Made by a program: the position numbers and the translations under genes
Source: an uncultured Umboniibacter sp.
GTDB lineage: Bacteria > Pseudomonadota > Gammaproteobacteria > Pseudomonadales > DSM-25080
Assembly (NCBI RefSeq): GCF_947497555.1
Contig: NZ_CANMGY010000002.1
Span: 62,001 to 126,000, forward strand
Direction: 5' to 3'
DNA: 64,000 nucleotides
Notes under the pieces: model-generated
Told to the model about the DNA's origin: nothing
What the model saw: the letters and a program-made list of their open reading frames with translations, nothing else
The model's database searches: none
In this document: piece by piece, positions 1 through 7,951 of the stretch
Numbering within the stretch: the stretch's first letter is position 1
How the letters are laid out: each line of letters begins with the position of its first letter

Positions 1-143
1 ATATTCGTATCGCCATTTTTCATTATTAAAAAATTATGCGCTTCATCGCCGGCAAAAGTGTGAAAGCCGAGTTGCTCGTAGAATTTCTTCGATTCCTGTA
101 AATTCGTCACCGCTAGGCTGACCGAAAAACAACCTAATTTCAT
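1..143 (-). CDS. VOC (glyoxalase-fold) protein, C-terminus cut by window edge
   Basis: The reverse strand from 143 reads an ATG followed by about 47 codons with no stop, running off the left edge. The visible N-terminus (start MKLGCFSVSLAV, then a KFYEQLGF segment) is the first beta-alpha-beta unit of the vicinal-oxygen-chelate superfamily, which includes glyoxalase I, dioxygenases and fosfomycin-resistance proteins. The substrate cannot be told from this fragment. Two further VOC genes lie within 4.3 kb, but they are only distantly similar and do not form an operon with it. Confidence 0.7.
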   Translation of the reverse strand, partial: MKLGCFSVSLAVTNLQESKKFYEQLGFHTFAGDEAHNFLIMKNGDTN

Positions 144-179
144 ATCAAACCCTCCCTAAGTGAAATAATTCACCCATCG

Positions 180-518
180 CTAATTACTGGCTGCTGTAAC
201 ACCGACTGAGCTGGCACTCGCTGCAGCGGCAGCTTGTTGGCTGGCAATCTGATTAGCAATCACCGAAGCGCTCTGTTGCTCACTAGCCATAATACACGTG
301 CTATAACCTAATCCCTTGAGCGGGTTCGTCCAAACAACGCTCCCATCACGGATGTTAAGACAAACGAGATGACCGCCTGAATAGGCAAAAACTTGATCAT
401 CTTCGTAATAGACATTCGTGATGGTCGAGCTTTTCAACTTGGTTCGCCAAAGCTCCTTGCCGTCGCGCTTATCAATACACACTACGTGACTCTTTATACC
501 TAAAAATAATTTATTCAA
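180..518 (-). CDS. Small PQQ-like beta-propeller repeat protein
   Basis: This 112-residue protein has two recognisable PQQ/BamB-type propeller motifs: a C-I-D-x-x-D-G-x-x-x-W segment near residues 14-24 and a C-L-N-I-R-D-G-x-x-x-W segment near residues 53-63. A full propeller needs about eight blades, so this is a stand-alone fragment-like protein of a type seen in many bacteria. The tail is low-complexity Ala/Ser (about residues 83-112). No signal peptide is seen. The start would be TTG at 518, which has no convincing ribosome binding site, so the true start is uncertain. Function unknown. Confidence 0.6.
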   Translation of the reverse strand: MNKLFLGIKSHVVCIDKRDGKELWRTKLKSSTITNVYYEDDQVFAYSGGHLVCLNIRDGSVVWTNPLKGLGYSTCIMASEQQSASVIANQIASQQAAAAASASSVGVTAASN

Positions 519-758
519 AGTTCAGCCCCTAACGGAAATTATCGAAAGTTTCTATCGGTCGTACTAGAACGCTAGCCACTTCTGAAAAAGGGCGAATTGT
601 CATTTAGTTGTGGCTCAAAGAGCTATCTAAACGAAATCCACCCATTGCAGAATGACGTTATAGGTTCTTAGCATTGTAATTATTCTTACTATTCCCGGCA
701 CCATTAAATTATACCTTAATGGCCTTCTTTAATTGTTCACGTACTCCCACGAATTAAA

Positions 759-1253
759 CTAATAAGCCCCTTGAGAATAGGTGAGCTCGTAGCTGTGTGA
801 ATAAACTTCGAAAATTAAGCCAAAGGGATCTTGTACATAGCACATTCTATAGGGCTTTTCACCGGGATAGTATTCGCGAATTGGCATTCGCTGCTTACCA
901 CCATGATCAACAATCTTCTTCACTAAGCCCTCAATATCTGGATCCTGAACGCAGAAGTGGAAAGTACTTGTCTTCCAGTACTCAAACTCGGTTGGCGTCT
1001 CATTGTTCTTGAATTCAAACATCTCTACACCAATTTTATCGCCAGTAGACATATGCGCAATTTTAAAAGAGCCCCAGCCGGTACCAAAAACATCAATACA
1101 CATTTGCCCAATCGGCGTGTCGGCTTCTTCATAAATAACGGTTGGCTCCATAATATGGTACCAGCCCATCACTTCACTATAAAATTTGGCGGCCTTTTCT
1201 ACATCAGGTACGGAGATTCCAATATGAGAAAAAGTTCTTGGATAAGTTGACAT
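759..1253 (-). CDS. VOC family protein (lactoylglutathione lyase-like)
   Basis: A 164-residue protein of the glyoxalase/bleomycin-resistance fold. It begins with SHIGISVPDVEKAAKFY, has a conserved FHFCVQDPD segment starting the second half, and ends with a typical DPFGLIFEVYSH motif carrying the C-terminal metal-ligand Glu. The reading frame continues nine codons upstream, but the ATG at 1253 is preceded by a good GAAAGGAA ribosome binding site and was chosen. The substrate is unknown; true glyoxalase I activity is not established by these motifs. An eight-fold TGGGC repeat lies about 100 bp upstream of the start. Confidence 0.8.
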   Translation of the reverse strand: MSTYPRTFSHIGISVPDVEKAAKFYSEVMGWYHIMEPTVIYEEADTPIGQMCIDVFGTGWGSFKIAHMSTGDKIGVEMFEFKNNETPTEFEYWKTSTFHFCVQDPDIEGLVKKIVDHGGKQRMPIREYYPGEKPYRMCYVQDPFGLIFEVYSHSYELTYSQGAY

Positions 1254-1355
1254 AGTATTTCCTTTCTTACTGTCACGCATCTACTGACACGAGGAGAGCG
1301 AAATGCTCCACCCTCTTCCAATGATAGCAGTATATTTTGACATAATCGGTTCGAC

Positions 1356-1395
1356 TGGGCTGGGCTGGGCTGGGCTGGGCTGGGCTGGGCTGGGC
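1356..1395 (+). repeat. (TGGGC)8 microsatellite, G-quadruplex-prone
   Basis: Eight perfect consecutive copies of the pentamer TGGGC. The + strand has GGG runs every five bases separated by CT, which fits a G-quadruplex pattern. It lies about 100 bp upstream of the VOC gene that starts at 1253, so copy-number change by slippage could alter promoter spacing. Confidence 0.97.
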
Positions 1396-1420
1396 AATTT
1401 TTCATTAAGCTTAGATGTGA

Positions 1421-1454
1421 TTGCCCCCGCTACCATGAAAAGGTAGGGGGGCAA
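1421..1454. terminator. Strong GC-rich hairpin downstream of the ArsP-type gene
   Basis: Arms TTGCCCCCGCTACC (1421-1434) and GGTAGGGGGGCAA (1442-1454) pair with one bulged base around a 7-base loop. It lies 85 bp past the stop of the permease gene (- strand). No U-run follows on that strand, so it is only a candidate terminator or an mRNA-stabilising end. Confidence 0.45.
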
Positions 1455-1538
1455 TTTAAGTGATCTAACGCGTGTGAAAGATCGCGTCTCACCTGAGTGT
1501 TCACTGTCGAGAATGACTTACAGCGAACGTTTGATGCG

Positions 1539-2450
1539 TTAGAAGATGAACGTATATAAATACCCAGCTGTGATTGCCATACCAATGATCACTGTCAAAA
1601 ACGCCAAGATCATTGGATTTTTGAAGATCGATTTAAGCAATATAACTTCGGTTAGGCTCGCCCCTGCACTGCCGATAATGAGTGCCATCACCGCGCCCAA
1701 ACTCATTCCCTTCGCAGCGAGCGCAGCACTTAATGGAATCACCGCTTCTGCACGAATGTAGAGAGGAATACCAATGATCGCCGCTATCGGTACAGCAAAC
1801 GGGTTATCCTCGCTAGCCACTGCCGAGACAAATTCAGTTGGCATAAAGCCATAGATGACCGAGCCAAGCGCAATACCACCCATTAAGTAAGGAAGTACTT
1901 TCTTAAAATCGTTCCAAGTTGACAACCAAATTAGCTTCCATTTGCTATCTTTCACTGATGACTCAGAATTCCCCTGACAGCCTTTTTTCACTGGATCTAT
2001 ATAGGCTTCTGCCTTGATATATTTTTCGAACCCGAGTTTTTCCAAGGTATAGCCAGAGATAATCGAGACACTCATAGCTACCGTGAAATAGAAGATAGTA
2101 ACGCCGATACCAAAAGTCACTGCGAATAAGCCGATAATTATTGGGTTCAGCAAAGGGCTTGCAAACAGGAATACCATCATCGTACCAAAACCGGCTTTAG
2201 CGCGAAGCAACCCTTTCAAAAAGGGTATCGTTGAACAAGAACAAAAAGGCGTAATCGCACCTAGGAGACTTGCCACAACATAGCCCTTGCCATTTTTGCT
2301 ACTCAAAATGGTTTGTATCTTGCTAGGTGGAATGTATTCCTGCAGCACTCCAACCAAGTAACTGATGAGTAGAAACAGCAGAGTCAACTCAACGGCCAGA
2401 AAAGCAAACATTGCTAAACTATCTTGTAACATTTCCATTGTAAATTTCAT
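1539..2450 (-). CDS. ArsP-type permease (PF03773 family)
   Basis: This 303-residue inner-membrane protein has about eight hydrophobic segments and the family signature FCSCSTIPFLKGLL near residues 69-82, followed by LFASPLLNPI. Members of this permease family export organoarsenicals (ArsP) or have roles in metal and redox stress; the Cys pair in the signature is thought to be functional. A soluble, lysine-rich linker near residues 150-170 splits the protein into two membrane halves. It is divergent from an ArsR-family gene and the two share a palindromic intergenic region, which suggests local repression relieved by a thiol-reactive metal or metalloid. The exact substrate is not known. Confidence 0.85.
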   Translation of the reverse strand: MKFTMEMLQDSLAMFAFLAVELTLLFLLISYLVGVLQEYIPPSKIQTILSSKNGKGYVVASLLGAITPFCSCSTIPFLKGLLRAKAGFGTMMVFLFASPLLNPIIIGLFAVTFGIGVTIFYFTVAMSVSIISGYTLEKLGFEKYIKAEAYIDPVKKGCQGNSESSVKDSKWKLIWLSTWNDFKKVLPYLMGGIALGSVIYGFMPTEFVSAVASEDNPFAVPIAAIIGIPLYIRAEAVIPLSAALAAKGMSLGAVMALIIGSAGASLTEVILLKSIFKNPMILAFLTVIIGMAITAGYLYTFIF

Positions 2451-2484
2451 ATTAACACCATACCTATATTTCTAGAATAATCGA

Positions 2485-2512
2485 ATTATAGACGCAGACA
2501 TTCCCTTGTCAA
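2485..2512 (-). promoter_or_regulatory. Sigma-70 promoter of the ArsP-type gene
   Basis: Read on the - strand there is a perfect TTGACA (2507-2512), a 16-bp spacer and a perfect TATAAT (2485-2490). It ends 34 bp before the permease start and overlaps the flanking inverted repeats, so it fits an ArsR-repressed promoter. Confidence 0.75.
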
Positions 2513-2514
2513 GT

Positions 2515-2536
2515 TATTTCTAGTAATATAGAAATA
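2515..2536. promoter_or_regulatory. Probable ArsR operator (inverted repeat)
   Basis: TATTTCTA (2515-2522) and TAGAAATA (2529-2536) form perfect 8-bp arms around a 6-bp spacer, 20 bp before the arsR start. A second related site, TATTTCTAGAATA, lies at 2467-2479 close to the permease start. Two copies of the same element in a divergent promoter region suggest that one ArsR protein controls both genes. Confidence 0.7.
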
Positions 2537-2556
2537 TATTTAACGAGGACACATCA

Positions 2557-2841
2557 ATGAATATTGAAGAAGCGGCAAAGGCACTCAAAGAACTAGGTCA
2601 TCCATCTAGATTAGCAATCTACAAACGACTCGTTAGGGGCGGTAGCAAGGGCGTTGCTGTTGGCACAATTCAAGATGAACTCGACATTCCCGGGTCAACA
2701 CTTTCCCATCACTTATCGAGTTTAACCTCAGCCGGTTTGATTCATCAAAGACGCGAGGGGAGAACACTATTTTGTGTGGCGCAGTTTGAGCAGCTAGATT
2801 TAGTCATTACGTTTTTACAGGATGAATGCTGTACGGACTAA
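2557..2841 (+). CDS. ArsR-family transcriptional repressor
   Basis: A 94-residue winged-helix regulator. The segment A-K-A-L-K-E-L-G-H-P-S-R-L near residues 7-19 and the recognition helix STLSHHLSSL near residues 48-57 are typical of ArsR/SmtB proteins. Vicinal cysteines sit at the extreme C-terminus (ECC near residues 90-92), a plausible thiolate sensing site, while the usual CxC motif in helix 3 is absent. It is divergent from the permease gene and most likely represses both genes through the inverted repeats between them. The inducer is unknown. Confidence 0.88.
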   Translation: MNIEEAAKALKELGHPSRLAIYKRLVRGGSKGVAVGTIQDELDIPGSTLSHHLSSLTSAGLIHQRREGRTLFCVAQFEQLDLVITFLQDECCTD

Positions 2842-2922
2842 CATGACGAATGAGGCTTTAGCCCCCCGGCGTAAACAAAAAACGTGTGATCAGCTCACGG
2901 TTGAGTGGCGATAGTTGGTTCA

Positions 2923-3429
2923 TTAGGTGTCTAGGTCCGAGTGTTCTTTACGGTTTTTTCGAGCTAATAACTGCGTTATTTGATCCTCTTCCCACTCTTC
3001 GCCAAAAGGTTGAAATACGTGAATGGCCAGCCCAATAATAATTGTTGCAAACGATAAGAACACGACAATTAGCGGAGCCAAATTCTCTCCGCCATTGTAG
3101 TTAGGTAGCATTAAAAGAAGAAAAATAAGCGTGAGTAACCCGCTTAGCCCGTAAAAATACTTTTTTGATTTTATCTTCTCTTGAGCCTGCTTATAACGGG
3201 AATTATCTTTATCTTCGACAACTAATTCATCGTCCCCTACCTGGGATTCATGGCCAATCACAGCGTTAAGCTCTTCGATTGAAATTTCAAAGACGGCAGC
3301 CAGAGACTTCAAGGTTTCGCTTCCTGCTTTTTGCCCCTTTTCCACTCGCTGTATTGTTCGCACATTTAAACCACTTAAGTGCGCTAGTTGCTCTTGCGAC
3401 CAATGTCGTTCCAATCTCAATGCTTTCAC
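2923..3429 (-). CDS. XRE-family HTH protein with two membrane segments
   Basis: A 168-residue protein. Residues about 1-58 form a Cro/C1-type helix-turn-helix domain (WSQEQLAHLSGLNVRTIQRVEKG). After a charged linker come two hydrophobic segments at about residues 95-110 and 120-142, then an acidic and basic tail. This is a membrane-anchored regulator architecture (HTH plus 2TM) often found alone or near stress genes. No operon partner is evident: it is followed by the convergent arsR gene and preceded by about 420 bp without a gene. Target unknown. Confidence 0.75.
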   Translation of the reverse strand: MKALRLERHWSQEQLAHLSGLNVRTIQRVEKGQKAGSETLKSLAAVFEISIEELNAVIGHESQVGDDELVVEDKDNSRYKQAQEKIKSKKYFYGLSGLLTLIFLLLMLPNYNGGENLAPLIVVFLSFATIIIGLAIHVFQPFGEEWEEDQITQLLARKNRKEHSDLDT

Positions 3430-3853
3430 AAAGCTCTATCCTATTGCTGTTAAATACTGAGCCATTTTATAGCACTAATAGCGTGTCGGCAGTGACAAGT
3501 ACCCGACTACCCACCGACAAAGCTACAAATTAACTCGCTTTATCACTAAGGAAACGAATATTAGCGCAACATCGCCTTCAACAAAATATCTCAGCGTTAC
3601 CGAGTTCGAAAAGTAATAACGATTGACGTTCAATGAATACTTACAGTGATTTGCCACGTAGCAACACCGAGAGAAGAAACTTTGAGCACATCAAATTTGG
3701 TACGAGCAAGAGAATTTACGCGCGAAGAGTGAATTTTAATCTGAGGAGTTTATCCCAAAAACCTGGCACCGATGCAAAAGCGCCATCAAAAAATCGCCGT
3801 TCCTTCCAACTGAAAACGACCGCGAGTAGGTTCGCGCTTATTACTCGCGTGGC
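3430..3853. other. Gene-poor interval
   Basis: About 420 bp without a convincing gene. The only long frame (+ strand 3633-3983) overlaps the GloA2-type gene antisense and has no family resemblance. I see no strong terminator, repeat or RNA gene here; upstream signals of the HTH gene must lie in its left part. Confidence 0.5.
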
Positions 3854-4249
3854 TTACTCGCTGACAACCTGCTCATATAATTCTAGAGGAAGCCCATCCG
3901 GATCGCTAAAGAAGGCAAACTTTCTTTGGGTATATTCATCTATCCTAATTGGTTCAACGGCCAAACCCTCGGACATTAGATAATCTCGAACTAACTCTAC
4001 AGACTCAACGTTAAAGGCCAGATGTCTGAGACCTACAGCTTCAGGAAAGCTGGGTCTATCTGGGGGGTTAGGAAATGAAAACAACTCGATCTGCCCAGAA
4101 TCGGGCAACCTAAGATCAAGTTTAAATGAGTCTCTATCTGCTCGATAATTTTCAGCGATCACCTCCAGACCCAGAAGCGAGACGTAAAAGCGCTTAGAAC
4201 GTTCGTAATCTGAGCAAATTATCGCTGCATGATGAATGGATTTGAGCAT
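3854..4249 (-). CDS. VOC family protein of the GloA2/YaeR type
   Basis: A 131-residue glyoxalase-fold protein. It starts with the typical MLKSIHHAAIICSDYERSKRFY, has the GLRHLAFNVES motif that opens the second half, and closes with FFSDPDGLPLELYEQ, which carries a metal-binding Glu. Its length and sequence pattern match the SMU1112c/YaeR group, for which a methylglyoxal-detoxifying role has been proposed from similarity only. An AGGAGGT ribosome binding site precedes the ATG at 4249. It stands as a single gene. Confidence 0.85.
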   Translation of the reverse strand: MLKSIHHAAIICSDYERSKRFYVSLLGLEVIAENYRADRDSFKLDLRLPDSGQIELFSFPNPPDRPSFPEAVGLRHLAFNVESVELVRDYLMSEGLAVEPIRIDEYTQRKFAFFSDPDGLPLELYEQVVSE

Positions 4250-4423
4250 ATGACCTCCTTAGCCTATGCGGTTAAATGCCCCCGCCGGAATGCTTCGTGG
4301 ATCTTAGTTGGCAGTGAACCGCGCGCTAGTATACTTAAAGTAGCGACGGAGCGTGACACGAATGGCTGTGATCGAGCTGAGCGCCCTACTTCCTTACAAT
4401 ATGTGCTGATAAGTGGCTTCGTT

Positions 4424-4699
4424 TTAGTCTCTTTCAAGCTCAATTTCAGTGGCATAGTGCTGACCATCCTTGTACTCAAAATCTATCTCAACGACTTGCC
4501 CTAATTGCAGGTCAGAGAATTGATTTAGACCATCATCGTAATCGGTCGAGTCCGTTGCATGAAAGGTGATGCCTTGAACAACGAGAGACTGGGATTCCTG
4601 ATCAATGCTTTCGATAGCGCCTTCGATGTCGTTAGCGAATGACGTCGCAGAAAATAACAGACCAGTAGCAATGAGAATTGTTTTTAAGCGGTTATCCAT
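4424..4699 (-). CDS. Small periplasmic protein (DUF5666-like)
   Basis: A 91-residue protein with a clear Sec signal peptide: a positive start, then a hydrophobic run, ending in S-F-A-N near residue 23. The mature part of about 68 residues is acidic, with alternating beta-strand pattern (GAIESIDQESQSLVVQGITF) that resembles DUF5666 or OB-fold periplasmic proteins. An AAGGAA ribosome binding site precedes the ATG. No neighbour gives a functional hint. Role unknown. Confidence 0.7.
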   Translation of the reverse strand: MDNRLKTILIATGLLFSATSFANDIEGAIESIDQESQSLVVQGITFHATDSTDYDDGLNQFSDLQLGQVVEIDFEYKDGQHYATEIELERD

Positions 4700-4987
4700 A
4701 GCTCTATTCCTTCAACTTGTTCAATTAGCAATTGAAATATAGGTCGTTGCAGGCAAACGCAAGCTTCGTAGAGCTTGCTACGCACTGAGCTTCGCATCCA
4801 TTTTCAATTTGTAAACCAAGCATAGTCAATGGCGTGTAGTCTGCAGCTGATCTTGGTATTAGCAAGGCGCTATCAACGAGAGAATAGCTCGTTAGACACA
4901 AATATTAAGTAAACCAAGATCAACAACACCAGAGCAAAATTAGCAATGAGTCACCTCGCGTTAAAGACGCGTTATGATCACTATGAC
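4700..4987. other. Intergenic region upstream of the small periplasmic gene
   Basis: About 290 bp. I see no gene. A short imperfect inverted element with GCAAGCTTCGTAGAGCTTGC lies at 4759-4778, which could be part of a promoter or RNA structure. Nothing else is recognisable. Confidence 0.35.
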
Positions 4988-5602
4988 CTAGAGAGCTTTA
5001 TAATAATCATGGAAGCCCGTTAAGATATTAGTGATGGCAATCGATGAAAGAATTAGGCCCATTACTCGGCTGATTACACTTGCACCGCTTGTACCGATAA
5101 GACGAATAATAAAACCAGCCAGTAGCATTAATATATAAGCTAAAACCAGGACAGCTAACATTACCAACGCAGTTTGCGTTTGCTCCCAAAGCGTATAGAC
5201 AGAGTTTTTAGTTAAGAGTACCGCCGCTAACATCGCTCCAGGACTGGCTATGGAGGGCACTGCAAGGGGAAAGATCGCCGTTTCTTTGTGAGAATCTTGA
5301 ATTGATTTTATCTCTTCATCTGGCTTGCTATCGCCAAAGATCATATTGAGAGCGAATAAGAACAGAACGATCCCACCTGATATTTGGAAGGCGGGAAGAG
5401 GAATAGAGAGCGCCGTTAATACAATTTCACCCACAACTAAAAAGAACAACAACACACAGGCCGATACAAAGGTTGCGAGCAGCGCAACTCGACGTTTTGT
5501 TTTTTCGTCATATTTAGCGGTTACGGCTATAAATACCGGTACGGTACCAATAGGATCAATCACAGCAAAAAATGTTATAAATACAGCTAGAATATCAATC
5601 AT
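4988..5602 (-). CDS. MarC family integral membrane protein
   Basis: A 204-residue inner-membrane protein with six hydrophobic segments. The N-terminal FFAVIDPIGTVPVFIAVT and the central PLAVPSIASPGAM motifs are the hallmark of the MarC family (UPF0056), and the length is normal. MarC proteins are of unknown function; an early link to multiple antibiotic resistance was later withdrawn. It is a single gene with no regulatory neighbour. Confidence 0.88.
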   Translation of the reverse strand: MIDILAVFITFFAVIDPIGTVPVFIAVTAKYDEKTKRRVALLATFVSACVLLFFLVVGEIVLTALSIPLPAFQISGGIVLFLFALNMIFGDSKPDEEIKSIQDSHKETAIFPLAVPSIASPGAMLAAVLLTKNSVYTLWEQTQTALVMLAVLVLAYILMLLAGFIIRLIGTSGASVISRVMGLILSSIAITNILTGFHDYYKAL

Positions 5603-5799
5603 GTTGTATCCACGTGTTAATCAGCAAACGTTAAGCGGCATGTTCATCAAAGTACAGAACGTGTGAGTCCAAGTCAGTGTTTTTCGCTGGCGTTTTAATT
5701 CACCAACTTTTTACGAATTGCCGTAATTATAGTCACTTTCTAGATAACTAAGTGGCTGCTAGAAAAATACAGAGCTATCCAGAAAGTTCTCGGCCGCTG

Positions 5800-6744
5800 C
5801 TATTCGGTATGCCCGCATCGCTGCTCCAGATTTATCATAGACTCAGCGAACGCCCTGCCAAGACGGATGAACCCCTCCGTGTTGTAGTGCCAACCATCGT
5901 CCAGGTAGGGAAGATCATTGGTAGCGGTAACGTAATCTGCACAGCTATCGTTTTTCACAAAATCCTGCTGCGCATGCTGGACGGTTTCGATGTAGTCCAT
6001 TACCGAACCATCGTCCGACATTCCCGAATCCGTTATTCTCCCAATGACCACGGGTAAATCGTCAACGCGTAATGCTGCACGTAAAAGACCCATCAATCTT
6101 GCTAGGTTTGCGCGGTAATCATCTGCGGCAGCCTGACTGCTCTCTGCGTCGGCCTCACCTTGCATCCAGACAATACCAGAGGGAACGAGACGATCTGCGA
6201 TTCCGTCGCCGTCAAGATCGCTTGGTACCAGTGCATTACGCAGAGTCTTGAGCGCATTATCATATTGGTTGATGCCTGCTCCGTCAGAAAAGTCGGGATG
6301 CCAGTTGCTATAACCAACGCCCTCGGCCAAGCCCGATCCGCCCAATGCATACTTGATGATCGCAACATTCTCATCATTCGATTGTTCAGCCATGGTCAGA
6401 CCGAAAAACAACTCGGGCCCGAATCGATTGGACAACTCATTGGTGGTACCATCCGTTTTGAAGCCGGTACCAAGTCCGGGAGTTAATGGCTGCCATACTC
6501 CCACGCCGCCGTGCGTTTCATTGTCGAACGCCATCTGCCCCACAAATATCATCGTATTCTGGGGTGGATTAGAAGTATTCGCTGGTAATTCCTCGGCAAA
6601 CCCAAAGCCCTCCATATTCGACTGGCCGCCAAGAAAATACAGCTTATAAGTCGAGCCTTCATTGATAGGCTTACTGGTTGCGTTGTCAACGTTGATTATT
6701 GAGAACACCATAAGAAAGATAATTAGAATCTTAACGTTACGCAT
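5800..6744 (-). CDS. Secreted SASA-domain carbohydrate acetylesterase (CE6-like)
   Basis: A 314-residue protein with a signal peptide (residues about 1-24). It has the SGNH-fold motif FLGGQSNMEGFG with the candidate nucleophile Ser near residue 42, the block III motif WMQGEADA, and a C-terminal DGWHYNTEGF with the candidate catalytic Asp/His. This matches the sialate O-acetylesterase/acetylxylan esterase family. A DLDGDGIADR loop looks like a calcium-binding insert. It probably removes acetyl groups from polysaccharide in the periplasm or outside the cell. It is the last gene before the integron array, and its upstream region is the left border of that array. Confidence 0.85.
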   Translation of the reverse strand: MRNVKILIIFLMVFSIINVDNATSKPINEGSTYKLYFLGGQSNMEGFGFAEELPANTSNPPQNTMIFVGQMAFDNETHGGVGVWQPLTPGLGTGFKTDGTTNELSNRFGPELFFGLTMAEQSNDENVAIIKYALGGSGLAEGVGYSNWHPDFSDGAGINQYDNALKTLRNALVPSDLDGDGIADRLVPSGIVWMQGEADAESSQAAADDYRANLARLMGLLRAALRVDDLPVVIGRITDSGMSDDGSVMDYIETVQHAQQDFVKNDSCADYVTATNDLPYLDDGWHYNTEGFIRLGRAFAESMINLEQRCGHTE

Positions 6745-7053
6745 CGTGTATCACCCTCTTTCAAGTAATTGTCGAATTCAGTATGGTCATCGCCGTGCTG
6801 CAGCCACGAGTCAATAACAACCGTTGCTCCCTACCTACCAATTCGGTGGACCAGGCGTGACGGATAGGTTGACGAAACGGCGTGATCTGCTGAAAGCGAC
6901 TATTCGCACTGCCATTAAGTGTATCACCCTACGCTGCCGCTGATACAAAATGCTTTGTCGTTGGCAAACCCTTAGCAGCAGATTGATAAGTTGAACCGTA
7001 AATAATCGCTTCCCAACCGCCAAAATGGAGCTGAGGAAGGACTTGATTAACGA
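6745..7053. other. Left border region of the integron array
   Basis: About 310 bp between the esterase gene and the last cassette gene. No gene and no attC with recognisable core sites is present. The 12-mer GTGTATCACCCT occurs twice (6746-6757 and 6919-6930) in direct orientation. The second copy also begins an inverted pair, TGTATCA at 6920-6926 with TGATACA at 6941-6947. This may be decayed cassette DNA. Confidence 0.4.
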
Positions 7054-7293
7054 CTAAACATTGAAACTGCTGAGAATCATCAGCAACAGAATGATTACGG
7101 CTGCTAAGACAAAATATTTACCCAAATGGGCGTTAGCCTCGAGGTTAGCTTGATGCTGTGCTAACAATGACTGCAATTCAACTTCTGACAAATCTGAGCA
7201 GTGGACACATTCGGTATGTTTTTCAGGAGTCTGTAGATTGCAACGAGAACAAAGCCTCACTGGATCCATCCGTCGCCTAGGTATCAATCTCAT
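7054..7293 (-). CDS. Cassette gene: small zinc-ribbon membrane protein
   Basis: A 79-residue protein with a CxxC...CxxC zinc-ribbon pattern at about residues 15-33 (C-S-R-C and C-V-H-C) and one hydrophobic segment at about residues 60-77 near the C-terminus, so it is probably a cytoplasmic metal-binding head anchored in the membrane. The ATG at 7293 lies 16 bp after the core site of the preceding attC, as usual for a cassette. A start at the internal ATG (7269) is also possible. It is the most distal cassette I can support, and no attC follows it. Function unknown. Confidence 0.65.
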   Translation of the reverse strand: MRLIPRRRMDPVRLCSRCNLQTPEKHTECVHCSDLSEVELQSLLAQHQANLEANAHLGKYFVLAAVIILLLMILSSFNV

Positions 7294-7308
7294 TTATATT
7301 CCATGTTC

Positions 7309-7375
7309 GCATGACGCCGCTGTTAATCGCGTTCGTGTCTTTTTCGGCCGTTGATTAACGGCAGCTTTGTTAAGT
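7309..7375 (-). other. attC site, diverged copy of the common 66-bp type
   Basis: The right core is a perfect GTTAAGT (7369-7375). The left core is GCATGAC instead of the expected xxxTAAC (7309-7315). Internal blocks (CGCCGCTGTTAATCGCG, GGCCGTTGATTAACGGC) match the common attC of this array. The changed base sits in the conserved AAC/GTT triplet, so recombination here may be impaired. Confidence 0.8.
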
Positions 7376-7440
7376 GTTTTTCGCATGCGTCATGCTGAGG
7401 TTAGGTTTCGTAACTAAAGACACCCTAGATTTACCATACT

Positions 7441-7842
7441 TCATTTGAACAACGAACCTAAGAAATTAACAATATCTATAGCGAGAATAGGCGAATCAAC
7501 ATCCGCCAAAGAGCTTTCTTTATCTGGATACCGTTTAAGCATACTTTTCAATGCGTCTTTTTTAAACCATATACCTTTACAGACCGGACAATAATTCGCG
7601 CCATCTATGTTTGCAATGGTATTTAAAGAACCACAATCTGATGGGCATAGAGAATTTGTACTTTCAGAGTTATCAGCTGATAAATCGAGAAAAAATTTAT
7701 CAGCATCAAAATCCTTTGAGTATTTAATTGAATCAATATACCTTTGAGGTAACCAAGAACCTTTGCATGCAGAACAACCATATCCCGTATGATCTTCGGC
7801 ATTATCAGCAATCAAAACATTCCCATCAGTTGGACACTTCAA
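7441..7842 (-). CDS. Cassette gene: double zinc-ribbon (TFIIB-type) protein
   Basis: A 133-residue soluble protein with two zf-TFIIB-like zinc ribbons: C3-P-T-D...C-S-A-C-K-G-S-W near residues 3-30 and C-P-S-D-C...C-P-V-C-K-G-I-W-F near residues 66-93. The paired CxxCxGxW pattern is characteristic of a family of small proteins with unknown role. The start is a TTG at 7842 with a strong AGGGGG ribosome binding site five bases upstream; no ATG is available in this frame nearby. It is strongly A+T-rich compared with the core genes, which suggests recruitment from another genome. Confidence 0.75.
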   Translation of the reverse strand: MKCPTDGNVLIADNAEDHTGYGCSACKGSWLPQRYIDSIKYSKDFDADKFFLDLSADNSESTNSLCPSDCGSLNTIANIDGANYCPVCKGIWFKKDALKSMLKRYPDKESSLADVDSPILAIDIVNFLGSLFK

Positions 7843-7856
7843 TACTACCCCCTAAA

Positions 7857-7951
7857 ACATAACGCGTTGATAAACGGCCCAGAAAGGCGCAGCCTTTTAG
7901 GCTCCGTTTGAGGGTCTATGGCCCAGAACGAAATTGAACGGTTCGTTATGA
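7857..7951 (-). other. attC site (95 bp)
   Basis: The left core is ACATAAC (7857-7863) and the right core GTTATGA (7945-7951). The apex stem is formed by AGCC and GGCT around 7890-7903, with outer GGCCCAG repeats. The stop codon of the next gene (7946) lies inside the right core. Confidence 0.75.

Noticed and set aside
519..760. Another cassette border near the CCCCTAACGG at 526
   Set aside because: A single core-like sequence without a partner core or inverted arms; the region is 6 kb from the array.
2842..2922. arsR terminator
   Set aside because: GGCTTTAGCC is too short and is not followed by a T-run.
6835..7023. 62-codon Arg-rich frame on the - strand
   Set aside because: No ribosome binding site, no family, and it covers the repeat-containing border region; likely chance.
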